Below, piece by piece: positions 30,321 to 41,742 of a stretch of DNA of 64,000 nt (position 1 is the first letter of the stretch; every line of letters begins with the position of its first letter). The notes under the pieces are model-generated. The model did no database searches. It saw only the letters and a list, made by a program, of their open reading frames with translations, and was not told where the DNA came from. Origin of the DNA: Hansfordia pulvinata (Eukaryota > Ascomycota > Sordariomycetes > Xylariales); NCBI GenBank assembly GCA_006538405.1, contig BJKQ01000010.1:1426001-1490000 (forward strand). Reading direction: 5' to 3'. The position numbers were made by a program, and so were the translations under genes.

Positions 30321-31811
30321 ATGACCCTCTCCTTCGACGCTTTACCATCCATTGTCGAGTCTGTGCTGCCAGGCAACACAGTGGAATGGGTTCAGCCGGT
30401 CATCTGCGGCCGGCCCCAGCGCATCTACAACGTCCAAGTCACGGACGGGCGCAGCCTGGTCCTGGAGCTGTCTCCGCACCCGGTGGACAGGTTGATGCGC
30501 TCGGAGCAGTTCCTCATCCTCAGCCAAACGCGCCTTGTCTCGTGGATCACCGAGACCCTCTACGCCCAGCAGACGGCCGCGGCCAACGCCAGCTGGGGCG
30601 GCGGCGTCGCGCAGGCGGTCGCGCAGCTGCAGCTCAACGCGGGCCACTCGGCCCCCGGGTTTGAGAGCTACGACCTGAGCCAGGACAGCATCATCCGCTA
30701 CCTGCCCATGATCGTGGCCTACTCCTTCTCGGCTGCCGAGCTGGGCTCGCCCTTCTGCCTGTCGGAGCCCGTCTTCGGCATCCCCATTGCCGAGCTGCCG
30801 TCCAAGCCAACGAGCTCCCAGCGCAAGGCCCTCGACTTCCAGAAAGGCTGCCTGGTCCGCGAGCTGTCCGAGGTCACGTCGCCGGATGGCACCTTTGGCC
30901 CTGCCGTAACGGTGCTGGAGCCGCAACAACAGCCCGCCTTCTCTGGCGGCGGCGGCAGTGGCGGAGGCAGCAGCTACGGCGGGAGCCCGCAGACAGGCGC
31001 GCTGAGCTGGGCTACGGCGTTCCACGCGCTGCTCGAGGCCGTCCTGCGCGACGGCGAGGACATGGCCATCACCATGAGCTACGCCCCGATCCGCAGCCAC
31101 CTGTACCGCCTGGGCCATGTGCTCGACGCCGTCACAGTCGCCCGGCTCGTCGTCCTGGACGCCGCCGACGACCACAACGTGCTGGTGTACGCGGCGGGCG
31201 ACCCGACAGCGTCCGAGGAGGCTGCCGCCGCCGCCGCCGCCGCCGCCACGGCTGCAACCACCAGCACCCGGACCTCCTCGAGGTCGCGCTCCCGGAGGCA
31301 TGGCGGCAGCAGCAGCAGCAACAGCAACCACGCCAACATCAGCGAGGGCCCGTCCGCCTCGCGCTCCTCGCAGCGCGCCACGGCGGCGGCGGCCGCCGCT
31401 GCCGCCGCCGCGGTGACGGAGCTGGTGGTGTCCGGGGTGCGCGACTGGAGCGACAGCGTGTTCGGGGACCCGCTGGTCGGGACCGCGTTCCGGCACGGCC
31501 CCTCGGCCGAGTTCCTGGGCGGGTTCCGACGGTGCCCGGGCACGGGGGCCGACGACGAGGCCGCGGCCGTCGTCGAGGACCAGGAGAACGCGCCGGTGCG
31601 CCTGCTGCTCTACGAGTGCTACCACGCGGCGCGCGGGGTCGTCCGCCAGTTCTATCGCCAGGGGGGCGACAGCAGCCAGCGCGAGATCGCGGCGCGGCGG
31701 CGGCTGGCGGCGGTGCTCGGCCGCCTCGAGCAGGTCGACGAACGCGCCATTCGCGTCCGCGGTGGGGGCTCGCAGCAGCAGCGTTTGCGGCGGGACGTTT
31801 GGGCTTCCTGA
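30321..31811 (+). CDS. hypothetical protein resembling fungal APH/kinase-fold proteins
   Basis: Single exon of 496 residues. The first ~100 residues (MTLSFDALPSIVESVLPGN, VEWVQPVICGRPQRIYNVQVTDGRSLVLELSP) resemble the nucleotide-binding lobe of aminoglycoside-phosphotransferase-like proteins, with a strand-turn-strand and a candidate RIYNVQV/VLEL pair. I could not find a clear HxDxxxxN-type catalytic loop, so activity is doubtful. Two GCC-encoded poly-Ala runs (31225-31255 and 31380-31415) and a Ser/Arg/Asn-rich stretch lie in the C-terminal half. The protein ends with a helical ARRRLAAVLGRLEQVDERAIRV segment. A long antisense open frame also exists but is a by-product of GC-rich codon use. 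The gene call rests on length and codon pattern. Confidence 0.7.
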   Translation: MTLSFDALPSIVESVLPGNTVEWVQPVICGRPQRIYNVQVTDGRSLVLELSPHPVDRLMRSEQFLILSQTRLVSWITETLYAQQTAAANASWGGGVAQAVAQLQLNAGHSAPGFESYDLSQDSIIRYLPMIVAYSFSAAELGSPFCLSEPVFGIPIAELPSKPTSSQRKALDFQKGCLVRELSEVTSPDGTFGPAVTVLEPQQQPAFSGGGGSGGGSSYGGSPQTGALSWATAFHALLEAVLRDGEDMAITMSYAPIRSHLYRLGHVLDAVTVARLVVLDAADDHNVLVYAAGDPTASEEAAAAAAAAATAATTSTRTSSRSRSRRHGGSSSSNSNHANISEGPSASRSSQRATAAAAAAAAAAVTELVVSGVRDWSDSVFGDPLVGTAFRHGPSAEFLGGFRRCPGTGADDEAAAVVEDQENAPVRLLLYECYHAARGVVRQFYRQGGDSSQREIAARRRLAAVLGRLEQVDERAIRVRGGGSQQQRLRRDVWAS

Positions 31812-32509
31812 GGCGGTGCGGTGGTAGGGCTGGGCTACCAGAAAAGTGCTGGGAGGAGCATCGCTGAGGGCCACAAAGGCCTTTTGCATTTCAATGCGGG
31901 ACGGCAACTCGTGCAGTGCGTACCTCGCCCAGGCTTCTCGGCTGCTTTCTGCCTCGCAGCCCTCTCCGACCCACGAGGCTAGACTCTGCGGCGCGGACAA
32001 TGGTGTAAGAATATGGAGGTGGTCTACTAGACAAGCTTCCAGTGTTGGATGCTATTCAGCCCTTGCCCGCGGGAATCTGCTGAAAAGCTCTTCAAGGGCT
32101 TATGGAGCCAGGTTGTTCTTTTTACTGTCTTTGCTTGCTCAGTTCCCTTTACTCGATCCGTTCGTTGTACCTTCAGTGAAATCTAATGTCTCGTCATCAT
32201 TCTGCCACAATTGGGGAAAGGTTACAAAAGTCTGATGAATGCTGATCTGTTGCATTACCTACGAAGCGAATTAACGTGGATGCTACGTTTTCCAAGATCA
32301 GACAATCTCAGCAAAGGTGTGCGAGTGGAAAACGCCAGCACTGGAAATAGTCGTGAGGGACGGAAAGAGAAGCCATGAAGGCTCGGTTCGCAGTAGCGCT
32401 GGAGCGCGGCTCTCGTGGGCAGGCGTGTTGCCGTTGCATTGGAACTGATCAAGATGGCTACCTACCTGTACCCAGTACCTATGTGACCTCTGTTTGGGTT
32501 GCGTTGTTA
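31812..32509. other. intergenic
   Basis: 3' flank of the APH-like gene. A TACCTACCTGTACCC-type repeat lies at 32461-32475. No gene is seen. Confidence 0.5.
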
Positions 32510-33037
32510 CCTTACGGCGCGGGGGGGTGTTTGAAAACGATGATGGTGACCATTTTGGCATTTTAAAACCCTGTGGAAATACATATTTCGTGAAAGAAGC
32601 TAACTGACCTCTTTCATTTCAGAAAACCATGACAGTACCTATGTTCAAACTGAATTCATTTTCAGTGCTTAAAATCATGAAAATTACCCACTTAAGGAAG
32701 GAACCACCTGGTACCTTGAATATAGGTTGAAAATGGGCTATCTGGCCAGTCTTCCACACCAGGAATCTGGAAGTAATTTTATTAGATGCAGAATGAAAAG
32801 TACCCCCTAGGTAGCAAAGGGCGGAGTGGTGGGAATGGTGGTGGTGCTGCTATATTGATTCTAGGGGTTGTGCAGCCTAAAATGCAGGCAGGGGTAGCAG
32901 GCCAGAAAAGGATTTTCAAATCTGCACAGTCTGTTTTGAAATGCAAGAGGTCAGTTAGCTTCTTTCGCGGGACCGGGATTCTAAAGGGTAAAATGGTCAC
33001 CATCATCGTTTTCAAACACCCCCCCCGCGCCGTAAGG
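32510..33037. mobile_element. MITE-like element with ~48-bp terminal inverted repeats and TA flanks
   Basis: The left end, CCTTACGGCGCG plus G7 and TGTTTGAAAACGATG..., runs to about 32556. It is repeated in inverse orientation at 32990-33037, identical over about 47 positions except for one G in the G-run (7 versus 8). Further in, a 30-nt block (GAAAGAAGCTAACTGACCTC...CATTTCA) at 32592-32621 matches the complement of 32937-32966 with one mismatch, so the inverted repeat extends to about 110 bp with an 11-nt length difference. The dinucleotide TA flanks both ends (32508-32509 and 33038-33039), as expected for Tc1/mariner insertion. The 528-bp interior is more AT-rich than its surroundings and has no transposase. 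It is therefore non-autonomous. Confidence 0.8.
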
Positions 33038-33039
33038 TA

Positions 33040-33914
33040 GCTCGCCTCACCACAGCGAGGGAGGCCGAAAGTTCCAGAGCCACGGTTCGGACTCTCGGCC
33101 AATGCTCGCGTCCGCACGTACACCCCTGTGCGTACCTCCTTGGATCATTCAACCTAGTGAGGTCAACAGGATCATGGCCATCCCAGGCACACGAGCAGTG
33201 TAACCCACATCATGTACGGCTACCTATGGTATCGACGGGCGCCGCTCGGCCCGTAAGCAATGACAGGTATCTAAATCATGACGGGAGTGTCCATCCGTGG
33301 AATGAACTGACAGGGACTTCCTCTCCGGAGTTGTTCATTAAGGTTGGCTCAGGCTCAAGCTCAGAAGATACGTGCAGATACATTAAGTAGGTACCCTCGA
33401 ACCCTCTGCGGGCTGCTTCCGAGAGTCGGAAGGCACGACTTTGCCTAAGGGGCATTGCGTTGTTGCCCGGCCGAGAGCTCGACTGGTGGAATCCTCCTTT
33501 CTACCAACAACATCAAGACATGTACCGCACATTGGCCCCTTCCACACGCTTCCACATCTTCTCAGAGTCACATGGTGTTGGCGGCGCCAGGTAGAGTGGT
33601 GTGAGAAAAAGACTGGTTTCCTTTCTGCGAACTAGAGCGGACTTGATGATAAGACAACCAAGCTCCCCCCCTCCTCGACCCTGTGCAGATGCATACGACG
33701 AACCACCAGCTGTGCTCATGCATTGCAGCATGCGCCGCAGCTGTGCGGTTTCCATGGATTGCGGCATCCCAACCTGGCAGTGCCGCATCGGCGAGGCCGG
33801 GAAATTCCCCGGGACATCAGGTTGACAATATGAACGTTGTCGTCCCCTCTTGTTGGGTAAGACTGGTTTTCTCCGCAGACCTACCACATCGACATTCTTA
33901 CAACCATAGCAAGC
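33040..33914. other. intergenic, upstream of the MFS gene
   Basis: No supported gene. It presumably contains the promoter of the transporter. A C/T-rich stretch occurs near 33660-33680. Confidence 0.5.
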
Positions 33915-36900
33915 ATGCCTAACCAGAGGAGACTCAGCAGGCTGAGCGGTGGGGAGCAGACTGCGCCGCGCAGCAGCCTCTTTTCCCAATTCCGCTCCAA
34001 CTCACTGCGCAGCATTCCCGAGGCACCCGAAATCGGACCCGGACATGCTTCTCAGAATATCGAGAGGAGGAGACATAGCGCGAGGGGAAGCTTGATGACC
34101 TCTGCTTACGACTGGGACCAGCTCCTCAGCTTACCACGGCCGCCCTTCGCCAGCAACTCGGACAGTCAACTTTTCGAATTCCCGCCCGCTCTCGATTCCC
34201 GCGACACCTTCTTTTCCGCACCCAGCGAGCACGAGTCCAGGGCCGAAGCCGATGGCTCCAGATCCATCCACAGTGCTAGTGCCCACGATGAACACAATGA
34301 CGGCGCCGACAACAACAGTGTAGCGGAAGCAACTCAACGAGCGAGCCCCGAGCGGGAAAGCGCAGCCGCTCAAGGGGCAGACTCTCCCACGATCCCGGCA
34401 GCGCCACCAAGCTACTCTTCCGAGGATGTCCAAGAGCAAACGCCCGCACCCAACGATGATTCCGGTGTCGATGGGGTTCTGAAAGGAAGGGGAGCGGGGC
34501 CTCGGCAGATGCTCAAAGCTCGACTGGCAAGGGAAAGGTTTCAGCGACGGCGGCAGCTGGGGAAATGGGAGAACCACAGTCTATGAGTATCTCCGAGCTC
34601 GTTGAAATTGCTTTCCAGAACAAAGGAGAGGACGAGAGGATGTCAGAGCGCGGCAACTCTCAGAGGATGCCAGCTTCGGCGGCCGACTCGTCAGTGGCTG
34701 TCGGAATTGTGACACAGATGCCGCAAGAGCAGGAACAACAGGAACAGCACGAGGAGGTCATTGTCCCAAGAGCCGCTAGCCGAGCAGATTCATCCAGCAG
34801 CAGCAGCAGCCATCAGCCGCCGAAGCCAAAGCCGTCAGGCTGGCAGAGAGCGCTGCAGGGAATGAAGTCTTCCATGGCCAAGAGAAGCAAGCCCAAGGCA
34901 TCCCCAGTCGTAAGTTCGGGCCTCGCCCCTCCTCTCTCATTTTCCCCATGCATCTTTTCTTCCATTCGAGTCATCCGCAACAAATGAGACGGGCTGCTGA
35001 CGGCCTTGACTCCCACAGACTCCATCGTCCGGCGCCGACTCGGGCGCAGCTGAAGCCGCAGGGGAGGTGGCCACCAGAGACTTCCCGGCCGGCGATAATA
35101 GCGGCTGCGTCCGCTGCTCGGCCACGTCGCGCGCCGATCGCTGGTTTCGCGCCCTGGGCCTCCTGGGCGCCGTGGCAGTGCAGGTGCTGGCGTACGCAGG
35201 GCTGTCACAGGGCCTGACCATGGACCGGGGCATCTCTGCCTCGCTCGGCTTCGAGATGCCTAGGGCCGGAGGCGGCGGGAACAGCACCAGCTCATCTCCG
35301 CCGCCGCCAGTGGCAACGCCTGGAGGAGCGCCCGCCCCGCCGGAGTGGTGGTTTACCGCAGCCTACGCGCTTGGGGCCGGCGCCGCGGCGCTCCCAGCCG
35401 CCCGACTGGGCGCTGTGCTTGGCCGCCACCGTTCCCTCGCGCTCGGCTGGCTGTGGTTCGCGGCCTGGTCACTCGTGGCGGGCTTCGCGTGGATGGTGGA
35501 TAGCTCACGGACCCCCTCGTCACCGGCGTCAGCGGACGCCGGCGGCGGCCGCCAGCCGGGCAGCTCGGCCGCGAACCTCACGAACACGACTCACAACGCA
35601 GCCTATATCTTCTTTGTCGTGTGCCGTGCTCTGCAGGGTGCCGGGCCGGGGTTTCTGGCGCCAAACGCGCTGGCCATGCTGGGGCGCGCGTACAGCGATG
35701 GTTGCGGCGCCTGCTGCTCCGTCGGCGAGGCAGACGGCGCACTGGCGCGGCTCGTCAGGACCTGGAGGCGCGGCCTGCCACTGGCCGCGTTCGGAACGGC
35801 AGCGCCCCTGGGATTTGTTGGCGGCGGCGTGCTGTTCGCCCTCTGTGACGGCGGCGCCGTTTGGCAATGGGGCTTCTACATCCTAGCCGCGGTGTGCTTT
35901 CTCTTCAGCCTGCCGAGCCTCATCGTCCTCCAAGCAAGGTCCCGCGGCAAGTCGTACTATTGGTCCCCCTATGGACCGGACGCGGAAGGCCAGCCTTCAG
36001 CAACCGCACCGCAGTCCTCGCGCGCTGCTGACCCTGAAGCCCAGCAACAGCCTGGTAGACCGGACGACGGGGTGGTCAGAAACATTGATGAGTCGGAGAA
36101 GACGTCTCAGGGATCGGCATCGTCGCCGTCAGTCTGGACTAGTCTCGACGGGCCTGGCACGCTGCTCGGCGTGGCGAGTCTCTTGTCCATGGGTTTCGCC
36201 GTGACACAGGGCCCCGTGACTGGCTGGTCTACTCCCTATGTCTATTTCATTCTCATCATTGGCGGGCTGTTGGGGGCAGCGTTTGTGTGGTATAAGCTTC
36301 TGATGAGAAAGCTGGCTGCAATCGGGCATGGTGGGCGTGCGCCCGTCGCCGACACGGCCATATTCACTCATGTGGTCGACGAGAGACCGGTTGTGACGAC
36401 AACCACACCGGTGCTGGCAGATGAGAGGGGAGCGATGCAGTCCAATCCATCGAACTCGGAAATATCATCGTCACGCGGAGCCTCACCACTCCTGGGGACA
36501 CGGATGATCGCTGCCCTAGGCCTGGCCACGGGTGCTCTCACCTGGGGTTCCGTCGGGGTCTGGATCTACACCGCATCGCGGGCCCTGCAGGTCGCCCACA
36601 GGCTCCCGCCGCTGGTAGCCACGCTGTCTCTGATGCCTGCTGTCGGGGCCGGAATCATCTCCACAATGTTGTGCTCCTTCACACTCGGCAACGCGCGGTT
36701 GGTGGAAGAGAAGGGGGCGGCCAGAGGCAGCTTTGGCGAAGGCGGTAGGCTGGCGTGTTTGCCGCTGCTGGCGTCAGCAGCTTGCGTCGCTGCTGGTCTT
36801 GCACTTTCGGCAGTGGCGCAAAAGAAAGAATGGGTTCTGGCGCTGCTGGGCGCCGCCTTTGTTGGTGTCGGGATGGGAATCAGCTTCCCGGCGGTAATGG

Positions 36901-37244
36901 GTTCCATGCTCCTCCTCCTTGCGCGCCCTTCTCCGGGTGGATCCATGGGCGCGAGAGCCGACGCCCCCACCGTCGCCGTTGCCATTGCGTCACGAAACAG
37001 AGGCGTTGGCTCCATTTCCGCTGCCGTTATCACCACGATGCAGTATAGCATGTGCATCGCGATGGGGTTGGCAGCGACCACTGAGACGTACGCTGGCATG
37101 AACGGCGCTCGACCCCGAGGCCCTTTGTTGGGCCTGACAGTCGCGCAGTATCTGGGCTGTGGCTTTGCTTGCTGTGGAGTGGCAGTGGCCGCAGTTTATG
37201 TCGTGGTAGTCAGTGTCAGACAAGCCAGGAGAGTACAGACATAG
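33915..37244 (+). CDS. MFS transporter (DHA2-like) with long Ser/Glu-rich N-terminal extension; apparent frameshift
   Basis: Exon 2 (35019-37244) encodes a multi-pass permease. Hydrophobic helices include WFRALGLLGAVAVQVLAYAGL, LALGWLWFAAWSLVAGFAWM, YIFFVVCRALQGAGPGFLAPNALAMLGRAY (an RALQG motif typical of drug:H+ antiporters), WGFYILAAVCFLFSLPSLIVL, a long central loop, and a second half ending YLGCGFACCGVAVAAVYVVVV. Exon 1 ends at 34909 (GTAAGT) and joins in phase. An ATG at 34565 gives 856 residues. However, a long, compositionally similar open frame from ATG 33915 runs into it and differs by one base at the G4A3 stretch 34559-34565. Restoring one base would give about 1073 residues with a ~370-residue cytosolic N-terminus. 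The substrate is unknown. I favour the longer model on composition and frame continuity. Confidence 0.8.
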
Positions 37245-37685
37245 GTAAGAGGCAGCGTGTGGTGGCGAGGAAAGGTTAGGCTCGGGGCAATAGAAGTAGA
37301 TGGAATGTCGTGTGATGCTGGTCAGAAGTCAGTCGATGGCACCTTGTGACTGACAGCCAGCATCGCATCGCGTGTCAGATCAGTCCGCATTTAATAGTCA
37401 TGCAATTGTGTATCGTTGAGTCACTTGCAAAGAAGTAATAATAAGTCCGAATTTTCCTATAACGCCGATTCCGTGCCACGTGAAATATGGAACAAGCCGA
37501 CTTCATGGCGGTGAAAAGCTGAGAAGCGCTGCCAGGATCCACGACGCGCGGTAGCGACTGGATTTTAGGCAGCTATCAGTGTCTCGCAGGTCAGCCAACC
37601 CATGAGGCCAGGCACAAGAGGGGCTCGGGATATTGTTTCGCTGCTCCTTGCTGCCGCCTTCCAATGGTAATGAACATTACCGCCG
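37245..37685. other. convergent intergenic region
   Basis: 3' flanks of the MFS gene and GAR1, AT-richer around 37380-37460. No gene is seen. Confidence 0.55.
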
Positions 37686-38457
37686 TTACCGCCCACCGCG
37701 AGAGAAACCTCCTCTGCCCCTGCCACCAGCACCGCCGCGGCTGAAACCACCGCCGCCGCCACGACCACCGAAGCCGCCGCTGCCGCCACGGCCACCGCTG
37801 AAGCCTCCACCGCCTCTGCCGCCGCCGAAGCCGCCACGGCCGCCTCTCGGGGGGCCGCCGACGCCACCGCGACCACGGCCACCGCCCCTTATGGGACCGC
37901 CACGGCCGCCGCCGCCACGGCTGGCCTTCTTGACCTTGGGCGCACCCGGCGGGGCTTGGGCTTGGGCAGGAATCGCTCGAGGGGCAGGGTCTTCTCGCTG
38001 CCAATGAAGAACTTGTCGCCGGGCTTGAAGGAAGTCGCCTGAATGCCCTCGGAGGGCTTGATGGTGAAGTAGACCTGGTTGATGGGGCCGAGAACCTCGT
38101 CAATCTTTCCGACGGCCGTCTTGTTCTCGAGGAACATCTGGGCGTTGAACTGGGGGACCTTGGGGTTGATGCTGTTGCAGACCATCTCGCCCTCGCAAGC
38201 GTGCATGAACTCGCCCATCTCAAGAATCTGGTCGGGGGGGCCGAAGTCGCGCTGACCGAAACCGCCGCGGCCTAGTATATGCAAGTTAGCCAATTGTCCT
38301 TTTCGAGACCCTCGAGCCTTGGAGCCATCTGGGGAAGGGGAATGCCCAGATAGCGTGCCGGGGGGAAATGCGACGTACCACCGCCGCGACCGCCGCCTCG
38401 GCCTCCACCGAAACCGCCGCCGAAGCTGCCGCGCCCTCTGGGCGTTCCTCTCGACAT
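37686..38457 (-). CDS. GAR1: H/ACA snoRNP protein Gar1, apparent frameshift before the RGG tail
   Basis: Gar1 is a core protein of H/ACA snoRNPs, which guide rRNA pseudouridylation in the nucleolus. Exon 1 is 38457-38379, encoding the first RGG domain ([19 protein letters not shown]). The intron runs from GTACGT to ACTAG with a GCTAAC branch. Exon 2 starts at 38271 with [21 protein letters not shown]. The conserved core follows: [50 protein letters not shown], then [23 protein letters not shown]. At the G4 run 37951-37954 (CCCC on the coding strand) the frame breaks. The second RGG domain ([17 protein letters not shown]... GFSRGR) is in the next frame and stops at 37686. One missing C restores about 221 residues. 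As sequenced, the core ends with an Arg/Ala tail at 37889. Confidence 0.95.
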
Positions 38458-39331
38458 GGCTGCGCAAATGTATCCGGAGTCGTCGGTCGGTCGAAAGAAT
38501 CCTCCTGCGTCGGGTGACGTGGGCAATTGGGGACGTGGGGAGGTGGTGTCGTCGACCAAGGTCCGAAGCTTGGGAGACTGATCTGGTATACCCAGAAAAA
38601 AAAAATCCGCCAGATGCCAATTGAGCGGCTGCACCCCGGCCCAGTTGGCTTAGGAATAGCCCCACTGCAGTTAGAGCTAGTGGGCTCTCTTGGGCTGCCT
38701 TATCTTATCCGGAAAAAATGCGGTGGCAGGTTGATCCGCCCTTCGTACCTGCATAAACATTAATGCTGTGTATTTGTGCATATCGAGTTATGACATATGG
38801 TCCAGTCTTTATGCTTGCACCTGCCCCCGCCGTGTATTGAATTGGGGGCCCGGAAGTTGCCCCTCATTTACGAGGGTCCTCCAGACATACTCGATGCACC
38901 GTCTGGCAGGAGCGCCCCGCCTGGGCTCGTAGTGCAAATCTGCAGGCGAAGCAACCCACGAAGGAGGGGCAATCACGACCCCCGTCCCGGCCTTCAATTG
39001 CCCAGCAGCGCAACCGGCCTACGACTACCTGGTACCAACTACGGTGTTTTCGTACACAACGCCAGTAGCACCTCAGTCAAGTGTACCTAACGTTCAGGTC
39101 GGTCGGGATCGAGCTGCTTGCTCCCGTCCTCTGGCCTCTTCCATACCTAAGTACAGGTATCCACCGAGTGCCAGTGTGCGCGTCCGGTTCTCGCCCACCA
39201 CCCGTCCTATTGGGCCGCCATCTGACTCACGCCGGGTCTATTTGTATATTGACCCCTCGTCTACGTTTCCCCCCACTGCTGCTCCCGTTGCCTGTCGCCG
39301 CCTCCGCCGTCACACAACTGCCGCAGCAACC
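38458..39331. promoter_or_regulatory. divergent promoter region between GAR1 and threonyl-tRNA synthetase
   Basis: About 870 bp lies between the divergent start codons. C/T-rich tracts precede the ThrRS ATG (39260-39330), with GGTACCT/CCTAAGTACAGG-type repeats further up. Both genes serve translation and ribosome assembly, so a shared bidirectional promoter is plausible but not shown. Confidence 0.5.
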
Positions 39332-41742
39332 ATGGAGCAAGCGAAGCAGGCGATCGAGTCTGTCGCCGAGGGCGTCAAGAACGTCGCCATCGGCGGCCAG
39401 AAGGAGAAGCCCCAAAAGGGCGGCCCCAAGAAGGACAAGAAGGCCGCAAAGGGTGCCGAGGCTCCTGCTGGCCCTCTCGAGGTCACACCGGCCCCCGACT
39501 TCCTCCAACACCGTGTCGACCTGTTCGACCGCATCAAGCAACGCCAGGATGAGGAGCTCGCCAAGAAGCCCCGCGAGCCCATCAATGTCACCATGCCCGA
39601 TGGCAGCGTCAAGGCCGGCACCTCTTTCGAGACCACCCCTGGCGAGATTGCCCGCGGCATCAGCAACAGTCTGTACAAGCGCGCCGTCGTCGCCCGTCTC
39701 GATGGCGACAAGGAGCAGCTGTGGGATCTTGAGCGTCCGCTCGAGCGCAGCTGCAGCCTGGAGATCCTGACCTTCGACGACGAGCAGGGCAAGACTGTCT
39801 TCTGGCACTCGAGTGCTCACATTCTTGGCGAGGCCTCGGAGCGCCGCTTCGGCTGCAGTCTTTGCATTGGCCCCCGATCGACAACGGCTTCTACTATGAG
39901 ATGGGTCTGCCTGACGGCGCTGCCGTCCAGGCTGCCGACTGGAAGCCTATCGAGACCATTGTCACCTCTATCGTCAAGGAAAAGCAGAAGTTCCAGCGTC
40001 TCACCATGACCAAGGATGAGCTACTCGAGATGTTCAACTACAACAAGTACAAGCAGCACATTATCAACGACAAGATCCCCGACGGCACCTCCACCACTGT
40101 CTACCGCAACGGTCCTCTCATCGACTTGTGCAGAGGACCCCACGTCCCCGACACTGGCCGTATCGAGTCTTTCGCCATCATGAAGAACTCGGCCTCCTAT
40201 TTCCTCGGCGACGCCAAGAACGACTCCCTCCAGCGGATCTACGGCGTCTCTTTCCCCGACAAGAAGCAGATGGCTGCGCACAAGAAGTTCCTTGAGGAAG
40301 CCGCTCAGCGTGATCACCGCAAAATCGGCAGAGAACAGGAGCTGTTCTTCTTCAGCGACCAGTCCCCCGGTTCGGCCATGTGGCTGCCCCACGGCACCCG
40401 CATCTACAACAACTTGTTGGAATACATTCGCAACCAGTACTGGAAGCGGAACTACCAGGAGGTCATCACCCCCAACATGTTCAACTCGGATCTCTGGAAG
40501 GCTTCGGGTCACTGGAACTATTACAAAGACGACATGTTCGTCATCGACCTGGAGGAGGAGCTCAAGTTTGGCTTGAAGCCCATGAACTGCCCGGGTCACT
40601 GCTTGCTGTTTGGTCACCGCGAGCGCTCTCACCGCGAGTTGCCGTGGCGGGTTGCCGACTTCGGAGTTCTGCACAGAAATGAAGCTTCGGGCGCGCTCTC
40701 GGGACTAACTCGTGTGCGTCGCTTTGTTCAAGACGATGCCCACATCTTTTGCAAACAGGACCAGATCAAGGGCGAGATGGCTGACCTCTTCGACTTCCTC
40801 CACGAGATGTACGGTCTTCTGGGAATGACTTTCAAGCTCAAGCTTTCCACCCGCCCTGAAAAGTTCATGGGTGACATCGAGACTTGGGACCGGGCTGAGG
40901 AACAGCTGCGAGAGTCTCTTGATGAGTTTGCCTCCAGCGAGGGCGGCGTTGCCTGGACTCTGAATGCTGGCGATGGTGCGTTCTACGGTCCCAAGATCGA
41001 CATCACCATCGTCGACTGCTTGAACAGAGACTGGCAGTGTGCCACGATCCAGCTTGACTTCGTCCAGCCCCAGAACTTTGGTCTTGAGTACATGGTGGGC
41101 GAGAACGCCACGGCCAAGCCCAAGGAGGAGGCGCCTGCTGCTGCCGAGGCCGCGCCGGTGGCTGGCGAGAGCAAAGACCCCGCCACTCGCTTCAAGAAGG
41201 CTCTGAGCCCCGGCTGTGCCAGACCGGTCATGATCCACCGTGCTATGGCCGGTAGTATCGAGCGCTTCACCGCTATTCTTTGCGAACACTACGCCGGAAA
41301 GTGGCCTCTGTGGCTGAGCCCGCGCCAGATCCTCATTGTCCCTGTCGGCGTGTCTTTCTACCCCTACGCGGAAGAGGTCCAGGCCATCTTCAAGAACGAG
41401 AAGATGTACGTCGACACTGACCTCAGTGGAAACACTCTTCAGAAGAAGATTCGCACCGGACAGCTTGCTCAGTACAACTTCATCTTCGGTAAGTCATGGA
41501 TCTCGCGGCTTTCTTTTAGAGACCGATTACTGACGCTTCACTCAGTCGTCGGCCACGAGGAAGTTGAGGGCAGACAGGTCAACGTACGCTACCGTGACGA
41601 TACTTCTGCTCAAGACCGCGGCAAGCCCATTGCTTTGGACGAGGCGGTGGAGAAGATCCGCAAGCTCCGTGACGATCGCGGGTCCTACAACCCCTTCCCG
41701 TCTATTGTGAAGCCGGCGGCCGCGCAGGAAGAGGCCAAATAA
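39332..41742 (+). CDS. THS1: threonyl-tRNA synthetase, apparent frameshift in the N-terminal editing-domain region
   Basis: Charges tRNA(Thr) with threonine. Exon 1 is 39332-41488 and exon 2 is 41546-41742. The intron is 57 nt (GTAAGT, ACTGAC, CTCAG) and stop-free. A Lys-rich N-terminal extension (1-50) precedes a TGS domain ([21 protein letters not shown]), the editing domain start ([15 protein letters not shown]), [20 protein letters not shown], motif 1 region ([18 protein letters not shown]), the zinc Cys in [26 protein letters not shown], motif 2 ([28 protein letters not shown]), motif 3 ([16 protein letters not shown]) and the anticodon domain. Between GCSLCIGP and [11 protein letters not shown] the frame shifts at the C5 run 39871-39875; one missing C makes it continuous, giving about 784 residues. 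Such a break in an essential enzyme is most likely a sequence error. Confidence 0.96.

Noticed and set aside
30342..32000. 552-codon open frame antisense to the APH-like gene
   Set aside because: It mirrors a GC-rich gene in the opposite frame, is Arg/Ala/Gly-rich, and shows no domain; the plus-strand frame has better composition.
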